Part shown: positions 31,058 to 44,596 of the stretch, piece by piece
Layout of the letters: the number at the start of each line of letters is the position of its first letter
Numbering within the stretch: position 1 is the first letter of the stretch
Assembly: GCA_947095585.1 (NCBI GenBank)
Contig: OX352762.1
Span: 43,946,018 to 44,010,017 of the forward strand
Length of the DNA: 64,000 bases
Reading direction: 5' to 3'
From: Nephrocerus scutellatus
Taxonomy: Eukaryota; Arthropoda; Insecta; Diptera; Pipunculidae
Notes under the pieces: generated by a model
What the model was told of the DNA's origin: nothing
Seen by the model: only the letters and a program-made list of their open reading frames with translations
The model's database searches: none
Program-made: the position numbers and the translations under genes

Positions 31058-31676
31058 TGTAGTGTATATCCACAATATACACACCACCCAAATAAATACA
31101 ATAAAGAACTCTAATTTATGACGACACCAATGCACAATCCAAATGTCAATACAAATACCGCACTCACTCAAAAAACCATAAATTACATAACAAGATAAAC
31201 AAAGCACACGCGTTCGGCAAACACCGACACGGTGCACTATGAATCATACTGAATCATACAAGTAGAGCATTTGCATCGTGCCTTACTATAGCATAAGTAT
31301 TTCAAGTGCATCAATAATGAGCACACTATTGTATATAACTAAACTGTATTATTAAATACATATTTTCTATTAGTAGATAAGAAACTTACATTGTTAGATT
31401 CACTATAAAAGAGGTAGATTTTACCAAATAAAGACAGAGTTAATCATACATTCAGATTGAACGTATCTTTCACTTTCGAAACGTCTTGCTGGGGATTTTT
31501 GGTCCTGATTGCAAGACAAGCTGAGTGCAGTTTACTGCTTGGCAACTACACTATCACACATTTTACTTGACAGCAGTTTTACTATTACAGTATTTTAATA
31601 ATCAGTACGTGGCATATCTGCCATCTCTTTAACCTCCTACAAACTACAAGTACGTCACCTGCAACGTACCCTTACA
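31058..31676 (+). repeat. X LTR, unit A (619 bp)
   Basis: It starts TGTAGTGTATATCCAC and ends GTACCCTTACA. Inside are a TATA box (CACTATAAAAGAGG, near 31405) and AATAAA about 20 bases later, the layout of an LTR promoter/poly(A) region. It is identified as an LTR because the same sequence ends the X element at 63970 after the X coding region. Confidence 0.88.
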
Positions 31677-32212
31677 TGGCGATCCTGCGACTACGATCCT
31701 GAGAACACGCGCACAGCACACATTTTAAAAACTATCTTTTTTTTAAGATCCTGAGAAAACGCAAATGATCCTGCGAAACCGCGCAACATTTTTACAAATT
31801 TTTACATATATATTTTTCCTGCGAAATGAGCACTAGAAAAATTATTATATTTTTTCTTACGTTCCTGTGGATCGCAAAATGTCCAATATAACTTGAAAAT
31901 CCTATTTTGAGAATTTAGATCCTGAAATTTTATAAATAACATCTTAAAATACAACGAGATCCTGCGGATTTCAATCCTGCCAACACCCAACAAATGACGA
32001 AACATTTTCTTACCAAATATCTGAAAATTCCACCTTTTGTGCAAAATTCGAAAATATCCTATTATTGAAACAAGATGAACCCACTAAGGATATTAAAACC
32101 TTTAAATAGTAGATCCAGCGAAACTTTCAGCGCTGACAAACTATCAACCCCAAGTAACCACAACATACATCCACATCTGCAACATCCAATCACTCACAGG
32201 AGGAGGACCAAA
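31677..32212 (+). promoter_or_regulatory. X leader with reiterated GATCCTG motif, unit A
   Basis: Directly after the LTR comes TGGCGATCCTGCGACTACGA, the expected place of a primer-binding site. GATCCTG(C/A)GA-like strings then recur about eight times to 31980. No gene; the 80-codon minus-strand frame here is a chance frame. Confidence 0.55.
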
Positions 32213-32780
32213 ATAAATTCTCTGCTGAAAAGGTAAAATATCTTAAGTCGACTTAAGAGAATTTCGTTCATTTTAGTGCGTGGTGTTCACCATTTTAATA
32301 CGCGTAGTTGGCTCTAATCCTCGTGTTTGTATCGAACTTGTATCCCGACTTTTTGAACAGAGTTTTTCATCTTAAGTCCAAAAAATTTCATGTGAGCATT
32401 TGCGTAAATATCTTAAGTCCACATAGGATGATTTAGCTAATAAACCTAATCACCTAAAAAAGTCCACTAAGTAAGTTAAGATGTTTTTGATCCAACAATA
32501 GTTGGCATTACCTGAAAACGCAAAACATCTTATGTCGATATAAGAGAGTTTTCTCCGTGTAATTTACTACAAAGTATGTTCCTAAGTTGACTTAAGATGA
32601 AATGCAAGTGAAATGCTTGTTAGATGTGTAAAAAGGTAAATAATCTTAAGTCTACTTAGGATGATATACAAATTTCAAAATAAGAAATTCTTAGATTTAT
32701 GTCGACATAGGATGTTATGCCAGGTGCATCAGTCAATCGATTTCCAAATAAATTCGAGTTAAGATATTATTTCACTACAT
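32213..32780 (+). mobile_element. Left end of the DNA transposon, truncated, unit A
   Basis: It starts with AATTCTCTGCTGAAAAGG and carries nine or so copies of a palindromic motif of the type ATCTTAAGTCGACTTAAG. It stops at TTTCACTACA and joins the 118-bp satellite. The same sequence continues into the complete transposon at 42898. Confidence 0.85.
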
Positions 32781-33297
32781 AAGATTTGTTCCTATCGAAA
32801 TTCTGGGATCTGGCCAATAGGGTCTGGGATTTTTGGATCCAAGCCATTTCTCAAGGGATTCGTATGAAACTCGGAATGTAGGACTAATATGTGACTATAA
32901 GATTTGTTCCTGTGGAAATTCTGGGATCTGGCCAATTGGGTCTGGAATTTTGGGAACCAAGCCATTTCTCAAGGGATTCGTATGAAACTCGGAATGTAGG
33001 ACTAATATGTGACTATAAGACTTGTTCCTATGGAAATTCTGGGATCTGGCCAATAGGATCTGGGATTTTTGGAACCAAGCCATTTCTCAAGGGATTCGTA
33101 TGAAACTCAGAATGTAGGACTAATATGTGACTATAAGCCTTGTTCCTATGGAAATTCTGGGATCTGGCCAAAAGGGTCTGGGATTTTTGGAACCAAGCCA
33201 TTTCTCAATGGATTCGTATGAAACTCGGAATGTAGGACTAATATGTGACTATAGGTCTTGTTCCTATGGAAATTCTGCGATCTGGCCAATAGAATAG
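32781..33297 (+). repeat. 118-bp satellite, end of unit A (~4.4 monomers)
   Basis: Same monomer as 29132-30580. The junction is at TTTCACTACA|TAAGATTTG. Confidence 0.95.
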
Positions 33298-35918
33298 AAT
33301 ACGCACATATTTATGACGTGACAACGTCTCACTACAAGGGGTGCATGTTCAAAAAGTCAAATTTAAATGTCCACTGTTGTGATCAACAGAATGTGCCACT
33401 GTTGTGATCAACAGAATGCTCACACTGTTGTGGTCACTCTAAATGTTTTAATATCAAGAAGACGTACCGTACTTGAAAATTTGAGAATCGTCTAGAGAAG
33501 ACTATATTTAGAAATTTCATTTCAGTGTCGTTTGGCATTTTGTGCATAAATGTTTGAATGGTTTTTGCATTTTTTAATTATTATAAAAAGTATTACAGTA
33601 ATTTATTTTTTGTTATTTACATTAAACAATATTTTTGTATTCAGATATTAGCTTTAATATATTTAAGTAATAATCTTCTACAAAAAATCATTTTAAACAC
33701 AGATTTTCACAAAACGAAATCTTTCCGAATTATAATCGTTTAATTCATATTATCTATATATATTAACTTGATGTGTATATCCACAAGATACACACCACCC
33801 ATATAAATACAATAAAGAACTCTAATTTATGACGACACCAATGCACAATCCAAATGTCAATACAAATACCGCACTCACTCAAAAAACCATAAATTACATA
33901 ACAAGATAAACAAAGCACACGCGTTCGGCAAACACCGACACGGTGCACTATGAATCATACTGAATCATACAAGTAGAGCATTTGCATCGTGCCTTACTAT
34001 AGCATAAGTATTTCAAGTGCATCAATAATGAGCACACTATTGTATATAACTAAACTATTTCAAGTGCATCGATGGCGATGCACTGTATTATTAAATACAT
34101 ATTTTCTATTAGTAGATAAGAAACTTACATTGTTAGATTCACTATAAAAGAGGTAGATTTTACCAAATAAAGACAGAGTTAATCATACATTCAGATTGAA
34201 CGTATCTTTCACTTTCGAAACGTCTTGCTGGGGATTTTTGGTCCTGATTGCAAGACAAGCTGAGTGCAGTTTACTGCTTGGCAACTACACTATCACACAT
34301 TTTACTTGACAGCAGTTTTACTATTACAGTATTTTAATAATCAGTACGTGGCATATCTGCCATCTCTTTAACCTCCTACAAACTACAAGTACGTCACCTG
34401 CAACGTACCCTTACATGGCGATCCTGCGACTACGATCCTGAGAACACGCGCACAGCACACATTTTAAAAACTATCTTTTTTTTAAGATCCTGAGAAAACG
34501 CAAATGATCCTGCGAAACCGCGCAACATTTTTACAAATTTTTACATATATATTTTTCCTGCGAAATGAGCACTAGAAAAATTATTATATTTTTTCTTACG
34601 TTCCTGTGGATCGCAAAATGTCCAATATAACTTGAAAATCCTATTTTGAGGATTTAGATCCTGAAATTTTATAAATAACATCTTAAAATACAACGAGATC
34701 CTGCGGATTTCAATCCTGCCAACACCCAACAAATGACGAAACATTTTCTTACCAAATATCTGAAAATTCCACCTTTTGTGCAAAATTCGAAAATATCCTA
34801 TTATTGAAACAAGATGAACCCACTAAGGATATTAAAACCTTTAAATAGTAGATCCAGCGAAACTTTCAGCGCTGACAAACTATCAACCCCAAGTAACCAC
34901 AACATACATCCACATCTGCAACATCCAATCACTCACAGGAGGAGGACCAAAATAAATTCTCTGCTGAAAAGGTAAAATATCTTAAGTCGACTTAAGAGAA
35001 TTTCGTTCATTTTAGTGCGTGGTGTTCACCATTTTAATACGCGTAGTTGGCTCTAATCCTCGTGTTTGTATCGAACTTGTATCCCGACTTTTTGAACAGA
35101 GTTTTTCATCTTAAGTCCAAAAAATTTCATGTGAGCATTTGCGTAAATATCTTAAGTCCACATAGGATGATTTAGCTAATAAACCTAATCACCTAAAAAA
35201 GTCCACTAAGTAAGTTAAGATGTTTTTGATCCAACAATAGTTGGCATTACCTGAAAAGGCAAAACATCTTATGTCGATATAAGAGAGTTTTCTCCGTGTA
35301 ATTTACTACAAAGTATGTTCCTAAGTTGACTTAAGATGAAATGCAAGTGAAATGCTTGTTAGATGTGTAAAAAGGTAAATAATCTTAAGTCTACTTAGGA
35401 TGATATACAAATTTCAAAATAAGAAATTCTTAGATTTATGTCGACATAGGATGTTATGCCAGGTGCATCAGTCAATCGATTTCCAAATAAATTCGAGTTA
35501 AGATATTATTTCACTACATAAGATTTGTTCCTATCGAAATTCTGGGATCTGGCCAATTGGGTCTGGAATTTTGGGAACCAAGCCATTTCTCAAGGGATTC
35601 GTATGAAACTCGGAATGTAGGACTAATATGTGACTATAAGACTTGTTCCTATGGAAATTCTGGGATCTGGCCAATAGGATCTGGGATTTTTGGAACCAAG
35701 CCATTTCTCAAGGGATTCGTATGAAACTCAGAATGTAGGACTAATATGTGACTATAAGCCTTGTTCCTATGGAAATTCTGGGATCTGGCCAAAAGGGTCT
35801 GGGATTTTTGGAACCAAGCCATTTCTCAATGGATTCGTATGAAACTCGGAATGTAGGACTAATATGTGACTATAGGTCTTGTTCCTATGGAAATTCTGCG
35901 ATCTGGCCAATAGAATAG
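33298..35918 (+). repeat. Macrosatellite unit B (2621 bp), long LTR (33769-34415)
   Basis: Same content as unit A. The LTR is 647 bp because it keeps a 28-base stretch with GTGCATCGATGGCGATGCAC. It has small private changes (GTATTCAGATATT for GTATTGCAGATATT; CTTGATGTGTAT at the LTR start) and one fewer satellite monomer (35519-35918). Confidence 0.93.
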
Positions 35919-38635
35919 AATACGCACATATTTATGACGTGACAACGTCTCACTACAAGGGGTGCATGTTCAAAAAGTCAAATTTAAATGTCCACTGTTG
36001 TGATCAACAGAATGTGCCACTGTTGTGATCAACAGAATGCTCACACTGTTGTGGTCACTGTAAATGTTTTAATATCAAGAAGACGTACCGTACTTGAAAA
36101 TTTGAGAATCGTCTAGAGAAGACTATATTTAGAAATTTCATTTCAGTGTCGTTTGGCATTTTGTGCATAAATGTTTGAATGGTTTTTGCATTTTTTAATT
36201 ATTATAAAAAGTATTACAGTAATTTATTTTTTGTTATTTACATTAAACAATATTTTTGTATTGCAGATATTAGCTTTAATATATTTAAGTAATAATCTTC
36301 TACAAAAAATCATTTTAAACACAGATTTTCACAAAACGAAATCCCATCTTTCCGAATTATAATCGTTTAATTCATATTATCTATATATATTAACTTGTAG
36401 TGTATATCCACAATATACACACCACCCAAATAAATACAATAAAGAACTCTAATTTATGACGACACCAATGCACAATCCAAATGTCAATACAAATACCGCA
36501 CTCACTCAAAAAACCATAAATTACATAACAAGATAAACAAAGCACACGCGTTCGGCAAACACCGACACGGTGCACTATGAATCATACTGAATCATACAAG
36601 TAGAGCATTTGCATCGTGCCTTACTATAGCATAAGTATTTCAAGTGCATCAATAATGAGCACACTATTGTATATAACTAAACTGTATTATTAAATACATA
36701 TTTTCTATTAGTAGATAAGAAACTTACATTGTTAGATTCACTATAAAAGAGGTAGATTTTACCAAATAAAGACAGAGTTAATCATACATTCAGATTGAAC
36801 GTATCTTTCACTTTCGAAACGTCTTGCTGGGGATTTTTGGTCCTGATTGCAAGACAAGCTGAGTGCAGTTTACTGCTTGGCAACTACACTATCACACATT
36901 TTACTTGACAGCAGTTTTACTATTACAGTATTTTAATAATCAGTACGTGGCATATCTGCCATCTCTTTAACCTCCTACAAACTACAAGTACGTCACCTGC
37001 AACGTACCCTTACATGGCGATCCTGCGACTACGATCCTGAGAACACGCGCACAGCACACATTTTAAAAACTATCTTTTTTTTAAGATCCTGAGAAAACGC
37101 AAATGATCCTGCGAAACCGCGCAACATTTTTACAAATTTTTACATATATATTTTTCCTGCGAAATGAGCACTAGAAAAATTATTATATTTTTTCTTACGT
37201 TCCTGTGGATCGCAAAATGTCCAATATAACTTGAAAATCCTATTTTGAGGATTTAGATCCTGAAATTTTATAAATAACATCTTAAAATACAACGAGATCC
37301 TGCGGATTTCAATCCTGCCAACACCCAACAAATGACGAAACATTTTCTTACCAAATATCTGAAAATTCCACCTTTTGTGCAAAATTCGAAAATATCCTAT
37401 TATTGAAACAAGATGAACCCACTAAGGATATTAAAACCTTTAAATAGTAGATCCAGCGAAACTTTCAGCGCTGACAAACTATCAACCCCAAGTAACCACA
37501 ACATACATCCACATCTGCAACATCCAATCACTCACAGGAGGAGGACCAAAATAAATTCTCTGCTGAAAAGGTAAAATATCTTAAGTCGACTTAAGAGAAT
37601 TTCGTTCATTTTAGTGCGTGGTGTTCACCATTTTAATACGCGTAGTTGGCTCTAATCCTCGTGTTTGTATCGAACTTGTATCCCGACTTTTTGAACAGAG
37701 TTTTTCATCTTAAGTCCAAAAAATTTCATGTGAGCATTTGCGTAAATATCTTAAGTCCACATAGGATGATTTAGCTAATAAACCTAATCACCTAAAAAAG
37801 TCCACTAAGTAAGTTAAGATGTTTTTGATCCAACAATAGTTGGCATTACCTGAAAAGGCAAAACATCTTATGTCGATATAAGAGAGTTTTCTCCGTGTAA
37901 TTTACTACAAAGTATGTTCCTAAGTTGACTTAAGATGAAATGCAAGTGAAATGCTTGTTAGATGTGTAAAAAGGTAAATAATCTTAAGTCTACTTAGGAT
38001 GATATACAAATTTCAAAATAAGAAATTCTTAGATTTATGTCGACATAGGATGTTATGCCAGGTGCATCAGTCAATCGATTTCCAAATAAATTCGAGTTAA
38101 GATATTATTTCACTACATAAGATTTGTTCCTATCGAAATTCTGGGATCTGGCCAATAGGGTCTGGGATTTTTGGATCCAAGCCATTTCTCAAGGGATTCG
38201 TATGAAACTCGGAATGTAGGACTAATATGTGACTATAAGATTTGTTCCTGTGGAAATTCTGGGATCTGGCCAATTGGGTCTGGAATTTTGGGAACCAAGC
38301 CATTTCTCAAGGGATTCGTATGAAACTCGGAATGTAGGACTAATATGTGACTATAAGACTTGTTCCTATGGAAATTCTGGGATCTGGCCAATAGGATCTG
38401 GGATTTTTGGAACCAAGCCATTTCTCAAGGGATTCGTATGAAACTCAGAATGTAGGACTAATATGTGACTATAAGCCTTGTTCCTATGGAAATTCTGGGA
38501 TCTGGCCAAAAGGGTCTGGGATTTTTGGAACCAAGCCATTTCTCAATGGATTCGTATGAAACTCGGAATGTAGGACTAATATGTGACTATAGGTCTTGTT
38601 CCTATGGAAATTCTGCGATCTGGCCAATAGAATAG
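35919..38635 (+). repeat. Macrosatellite unit C (2717 bp), short LTR (36396-37014)
   Basis: Same length as unit A, with a 619-bp LTR and about 4.4 satellite monomers (38119-38635). It differs from A by only scattered substitutions. Confidence 0.93.
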
Positions 38636-41262
38636 AATACGCACATATTTATGACGTGACAACGTCTCACTACAAGTGGTGCATGTTCAAAAAGTCAAAT
38701 TTAAATGTCCACTGTTGTGATCAACAGAATGTGCCACTGTTGTGATCAACAGAATGCTCACACTGTTGTGGTCACTGTAAATGTTTTAATATCAAGAAGA
38801 CGTACCGTACTTGAAAATTTGAGAATCGTCTAGAGAAGACTATATTTAGAAATTTCATTTCAGTGTCGTTTGGCATTTTGTGCATAAATGTTTGAATGGT
38901 TTTTGCATTTTTTAATTATTATAAAAAGTATTACAGTAATTTATTTTTTGTTATTTACATTAAACAATATTTTTGTATTGCAGATATTAGCTTTAATATA
39001 TTTAAGTAATAATCTTCTACAAAAAATCATTTTAAACACAGATTTTCACAAAACGAAATCCCATCTTTCCGAATTATAATCGTTTAATTCATATTATCTA
39101 TATATATTAACTTGTAGTGTATATCCACAATATACACACCACCCAAATAAATACAATAAAGAACTCTAATTTATGACGACACCAATGCACAATCCAAATG
39201 TCAATACAAATACCGCACTCACTCAAAAAACCATAAATTACATAACAAGATAAACAAAGCACACGCGTTCGGCAAACACCGACACGGTGCACTATGAATC
39301 ATACTGAATCATACAAGTAGAGCATTTGCATCGTGCCTTACTATAGCATAAGTATTTCAAGTGCATCAATAATGAGCACACTATTGTATATAACTAAACT
39401 ATTTCAAGTGCATCGATGGCGATGCACTGTATTATTAAATACATATTTTCTATTAGTAGATAAGAAACTTACATTGTTAGATTCACTATAAAAGAGGTAG
39501 ATTTTACCAAATAAAGACAGAGTTAATCATACATTCAGATTGAACGTATCTTTCACTTTCGAAACGTCTTGCTGGGGATTTTTGGTCCTGATTGCAAGAC
39601 AAGCTGAGTGCAGTTTACTGCTTGGCAACTACACTATCACACATTTTACTTGACAGCAGTTTTACTATTACAGTATTTTAATAATCAGTACGTGGCATAT
39701 CTGCCATCTCTTTAACCTCCTACAAACTACAAGTACGTCACCTGCAACGTACCCTTACATGGCGATCCTGCGACTACGATCCTGAGAACACGCGCACAGC
39801 ACACATTTTAAAAACTATCTTTTTTTTAAGATCCTGAGAAAACGCAAATGATCCTGCGAAACCGCGCAACATTTTTACAAATTTTTACATATATATTTTT
39901 CCTGCGAAATGAGCACTAGAAAAATTATTATATTTTTTCTTACGTTCCTGTGGATCGCAAAATGTCCAATATAACTTGAAAATCCTATTTTGAGGATTTA
40001 GATCCTGAAATTTTATAAATAACATCTTAAAATACAACGAGATCCTGCGGATTTCAATCCTGCCAACACCCAACAAATGACGAAACATTTTCTTACCAAA
40101 TATCTGAAAATTCCACCTTTTGTGCAAAATTCGAAAATATCCTATTATTGAAACAAGATGAACCCACTAAGGATATTAAAACCTTTAAATAGTAGATCCA
40201 GCGAAACTTTCAGCGCTGACAAACTATCAACCCCAAGTAACCACAACATACATCCACATCTGCAACATCCAATCACTCACAGGAGGAGGACCAAAATAAA
40301 TTCTCTGCTGAAAAGGTAAAATATCTTAAGTCGACTTAAGAGAATTTCGTTCATTTTAGTGCGTGGTGTTCACCATTTTAATACGCGTAGTTGGCTCTAA
40401 TCCTCGTGTTTGTATCGAACTTGTATCCCGACTTTTTGAACAGAGTTTTTCATCTTAAGTCCAAAAAATTTCATGTGAGCATTTGCGTAAATATCTTAAG
40501 TCCACATAGGATGATTTAGCTAATAAACCTAATCACCTAAAAAAGTCCACTAAGTAAGTTAAGATGTTTTTGATCCAACAATAGTTGGCATTACCTGAAA
40601 AGGCAAAACATCTTATGTCGATATAAGAGAGTTTTCTCCGTGTAATTTACTACAAAGTATGTTCCTAAGTTGACTTAAGATGAAATGCAAGTGAAATGCT
40701 TGTTAGATGTGTAAAAAGGTAAATAATCTTAAGTCTACTTAGGATGATATACAAATTTCAAAATAAGAAATTCTTAGATTTATGTCGACATAGGATGTTA
40801 TGCCAGGTGCATCAGTCAATCGATTTCCAAATAAATTCGAGTTAAGATATTATTTCACTACATAAGATTTGTTCCTATCGAAATTCTGGGATCTGGCCAA
40901 TAGGGTCTGGGATTTTTGGATCCAAGCCATTTCTCAAGGGATTCGTATGAAACTCGGAATGTAGGACTAATATGTGACTATAAGATTTGTTCCTGTGGAA
41001 ATTCTGGGATCTGGCCAATTGGGTCTGGAATTTTGGGAACCAAGCCATTTCTCAAGGGATTCGTATGAAACTCGGAATGTAGGACTAATATGTGACTATA
41101 AGACTTGTTCCTATGGAAATTCTGGGATCTGGCCAAAAGGGTCTGGGATTTTTGGAACCAAGCCATTTCTCAATGGATTCGTATGAAACTCGGAATGTAG
41201 GACTAATATGTGACTATAGGTCTTGTTCCTATGGAAATTCTGCGATCTGGCTAATAGAATAG
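38636..41262 (+). repeat. Macrosatellite unit D (2627 bp), long LTR (39113-39759)
   Basis: Has the 647-bp LTR form, as in unit B, and about 3.4 satellite monomers (40862-41262). Confidence 0.93.
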
Positions 41263-43458
41263 AATACGCACATATTTATGACGTGACAACGTCTCACTAC
41301 AAGGGGTGCATGTTCAAAAAGTCAAATTTAAATGTCCACTGTTGTGATCAACAGAATGTGCCACTGTTGTGATCAACAGAATGCTCACACTGTTGTGGTC
41401 ACTGTAAATGTTTTAATATCAAGAAGACGTACCGTACTTAAAAATTTGAGAATCGTCTAGAGAAGACTATATTTAGAAATTTCATTTCAGTGTCGTTTGG
41501 CATTTTGTGCATAAATGTTTGAATGGTTTTTGCATTTTTTAATTATTATAAAAAGTATTACAGTAATTTATTTTTTGTTATTTACATTAAACAATATTTT
41601 TGTATTGCAGATATTAGCTTTAATATATTTAAGTAATAATCTTCTACAAAAAATCATTTTAAACACAGATTTTCACAAAACGAAATCCCATCTTTCCGAA
41701 TTATAATCGTTTAATTCATATTATCTATATATATTAACTTGTAGTGTATATCCACAATATACACACCACCCAAATAAATACAATAAAGAACTCTAATTTA
41801 TGACGACACCAATGCACAATCCAAATGTCAATACAAATACCGCACTCACTCAAAAAACCATAAATTACATAACAAGATAAACAAAGCACACGCGTTCGGC
41901 AAACACCGACACGGTGCACTATGAATCATACTGAATCATACAAGTAGAGCATTTGCATCGTGCCTTACTATAGCATAAGTATTTCAAGTGCATCAATAAT
42001 GAGCACACTATTGTATATAACTAAACTGTATTATTAAATACATATTTTCTATTAGTAGATAAGAAACTTACATTGTTAGATTCACTATAAAAGAGGTAGA
42101 TTTTACCAAATAAAGACAGAGTTAATCATACATTCAGATTGAACGTATCTTTCACTTTCGAAACGTCTTGCTGGGGATTTTTGGTCCTGATTGCAAGACA
42201 AGCTGAGTGCAGTTTACTGCTTGGCAACTACACTATCACACATTTTACTTGACAGCAGTTTTACTATTACAGTATTTTAATAATCAGTACGTGGCATATC
42301 TGCCATCTCTTTAACCTCCTACAAACTACAAGTACGTCACCTGCAACGTACCCTTACATGGCGATCCTGCGACTACGATCCTGAGAACACGCGCACAGCA
42401 CACATTTTAAAAACTATCTTTTTTTTAAGATCCTGAGAAAACGCAAATGATCCTGCGAAACCGCGCAACATTTTTACAAATTTTTACATATATATTTTTC
42501 CTGCGAAATGAGCACTAGAAAAATTATTATATTTTTTCTTACGTTCCTGTGGATCGCAAAATGTCCAATATAACTTGAAAATCCTATTTTGAGGATTTAG
42601 ATCCTGAAATTTTATAAATAACATCTTAAAATACAACGAGATCCTGCGGATTTCAATCCTGCCAACACCCAACAAATGACGAAACATTTTCTTACCAAAT
42701 ATCTGAAAATTCCACCTTTTGTGCAAAATTCGAAAATATCCTATTATTGAAACAAGATGAACCCACTAAGGATATTAAAACCTTTAAATAGTAGATCCAG
42801 CGAAACTTTCAGCGCTGACAAACTATCAACCCCAAGTAACCACAACATACATCCACATCTGCAACATCCAATCACTCACAGGAGGAGGACCAAAATAAAT
42901 TCTCTGCTGAAAAGGTAAAATATCTTAAGTCGACTTAAGAGAATTTCGTTCATTTTAGTGCGTGGTGTTCACCATTTTAATACGCGTAGTTGGCTCTAAT
43001 CCTCGTGTTTGTATCGAACTTGTATCCCGACTTATTGAACAGAGTTTTTCATCTTAAGTCCAAAAAATTTCATGTGAGCATTTGCGTAAATATCTTATGT
43101 CCACATAGGATGATTTAGCTAATAAACCTAATCACCTAAAAAAGTCCACTAAGTAAGTTAAGATGTTTTTGATCCAACAATAGTTGGCATTACCTGAAAA
43201 GGCAAAACATCTTATGTCGATATAAGAGAGTTTTCTCCGTGTAATTTACTACAAAGTATGTTCCTAAGTTGACTTAAGATGAAATGCAAGTGAAATGCTT
43301 GTTAGATGTGTAAAAAGGTAAATAATCTTAAGTCTACTTAGGATGATATACAAATTTCAAAATAAGAAATTCTTAGATTTATGTCGACATAGGATGTTAT
43401 GCCAGGTGCATCAGTCAATCGATTTCCAAATAAATTCGAGTTAAGATATTATTTCACT
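41263..43458 (+). repeat. Macrosatellite unit E (last copy, opens into the X element)
   Basis: Spacer, 619-bp LTR (41740-42358), leader and transposon left end as in the other units. At TTTCACTACA (43458) the sequence continues into the transposon interior instead of returning to satellite. This copy therefore shows the parental arrangement. Confidence 0.92.
42359..42897 (+). promoter_or_regulatory. X leader in the parental copy
   Basis: Same GATCCTG-rich leader as 31677-32212, beginning TGGCGATCCTGCGACTACGA next to the LTR. No gene seen. Confidence 0.55.
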
Positions 43459-43860
43459 ACAGTGCAGACGATAGTTAGAGTTGTACCTATATTTCTATAA
43501 TGTTTAAAAAGTGTTTGTGGGACCAGAGCAAAGTGGCAAATTTTCCGTTGTGGAGAACAGTTATTTCTTATGTAATTTTATTTTTATGCGTAGCGCTTGG
43601 CGAATTGTCAAGTCTGTTGTCTGTGAGGAACATTTTATAACAAATTATATTGATTTCAGTACAGTGCATACGATAATCAGAGCTATTTCGATATTATTAT
43701 TGTTCTAAAATGAGTTTTTGTGATACCAGTGTCGAATTCTGCGTTTATTTTTAGTGCATTAAATTTGAATCTGGTAAGGAATATTTCTTTACAATAGTGT
43801 TTGTAAGTCCATATATATTGATTGTAAAGTTAGTTTGTCTTATTAAAATATTTTTATTTT
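43459..43860 (+). other. Transposon interior, subrepeats, no supported gene
   Basis: Two diverged ~80-base repeats beginning CAGTGCAGACGATAGTTAGA (43461) and CAGTGCATACGATAATCAGA (43660). The short open frame here has no recognisable domain. Confidence 0.5.
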
Positions 43861-43884
43861 ATTACTATGTTGCGTATGTCATTA

Positions 43885-44170
43885 TGTTTGCTACGAATAA
43901 TAAATATTCCCGTGCAGCAGCCATTTTTCGCCTGGTGAATGTTAAAAAACCAGAGAAAAAGGAAAAAAACAACTGCATCATTGAAAACATCAATCAAGCA
44001 GAAGTTTCAAAAGCATCCTCAACTCATGGACTGGAATTATCAACTATGATATCGGAGATCCAAACTACAGTCCATCTTCTACCAAAAGTTCCTCTGAAAA
44101 TGAAGAGAATGTTGCTTCAAGCTTCTTTTTGATGGGCCAGGAGATTGAAATCATACTATTTTTAATACGC
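43885..44170 (+). pseudogene. Possible N-terminal part of the transposon protein, frameshifted
   Basis: The frame MFATNNKYSRAAAIFRLVNV continues with VKKPEKKEKNN and THGLELSTM. A shift to the next frame yields DIGDPNYSPSSTKSSSENEE, the Ser/acid-rich style common near the N-terminus of insect transposon proteins. Assignment rests on style and position between the TIRs, not on a domain. Confidence 0.35.
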
Positions 44171-44590
44171 ACTGGGCACTTGGAAGTCATATGATAAGAG
44201 CTCAATATTTAAATGGGTTAATAGGATTAATACCTTAAAAGTACGAGTGCTTGCAAAAAAAACGAAAATAATAATCGGACCCATTCAAAAATTTACTTTT
44301 TGGAAAGTCAATGAAAAATAACGAACATTAGTCAGAAATGTTTATTGAATACCTTTTGTGAAACAGAGCAAATTATAAAAACAATCCTTAGAAAAAAAAA
44401 GATTTTGATTCAGGTGTCATATTAACTGGTGAAAGGAGTCATATATATCTTGGAAACAAAATTCCGGAAGGGAAACAAAATGAAGTCCGTGTACACATCA
44501 ATAGCTTTCCTTTATACAAAAGTCAGTATACTCTGTGCCTGATGCTCATCACAAAAAACATAGCAAGCGACTTAAGCGTATAAAAGCGAT
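44171..44590 (+). other. Transposon interior, degenerate, no supported gene
   Basis: AT-rich sequence. A short stretch reads ILTGERSHIYLGNKIPEGKQ in one frame and may be decayed transposase, but I cannot assign it. Confidence 0.35.
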
Positions 44591-44596
44591 AACAGC

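Larger units (their letters stand above)
30581..33297 (+). repeat. Macrosatellite unit A (2717 bp)
   Basis: Measured from the landmark AATACGCACA. Contents: spacer, short LTR of X (31058-31676), X leader, left end of the DNA transposon, and 118-bp satellite (32781-33297). Confidence 0.93.

Noticed and set aside
31052..31237. 61-codon Cys-rich minus-strand frame in each unit (for example near 31052 and 36390)
   Set aside because: It overlaps the start of the X LTR U3 region; LTR sequence explains it.
31802..32044. 80-codon minus-strand frame present in all five macrosatellite units
   Set aside because: It lies in the retroelement leader, recurs only because the unit is tandemly copied, and shows no domain, signal or codon bias.
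42336..42358. Target-site duplication flanking element X
   Set aside because: Bases before the 5' LTR (TTAACT) and after the 3' LTR (AAACAAG) do not match, so no duplication is claimed; recombination may have replaced one flank.
43511..43708. 65-codon frame in the DNA transposon
   Set aside because: Short, without recognisable motif, and lying across diverged subrepeats.
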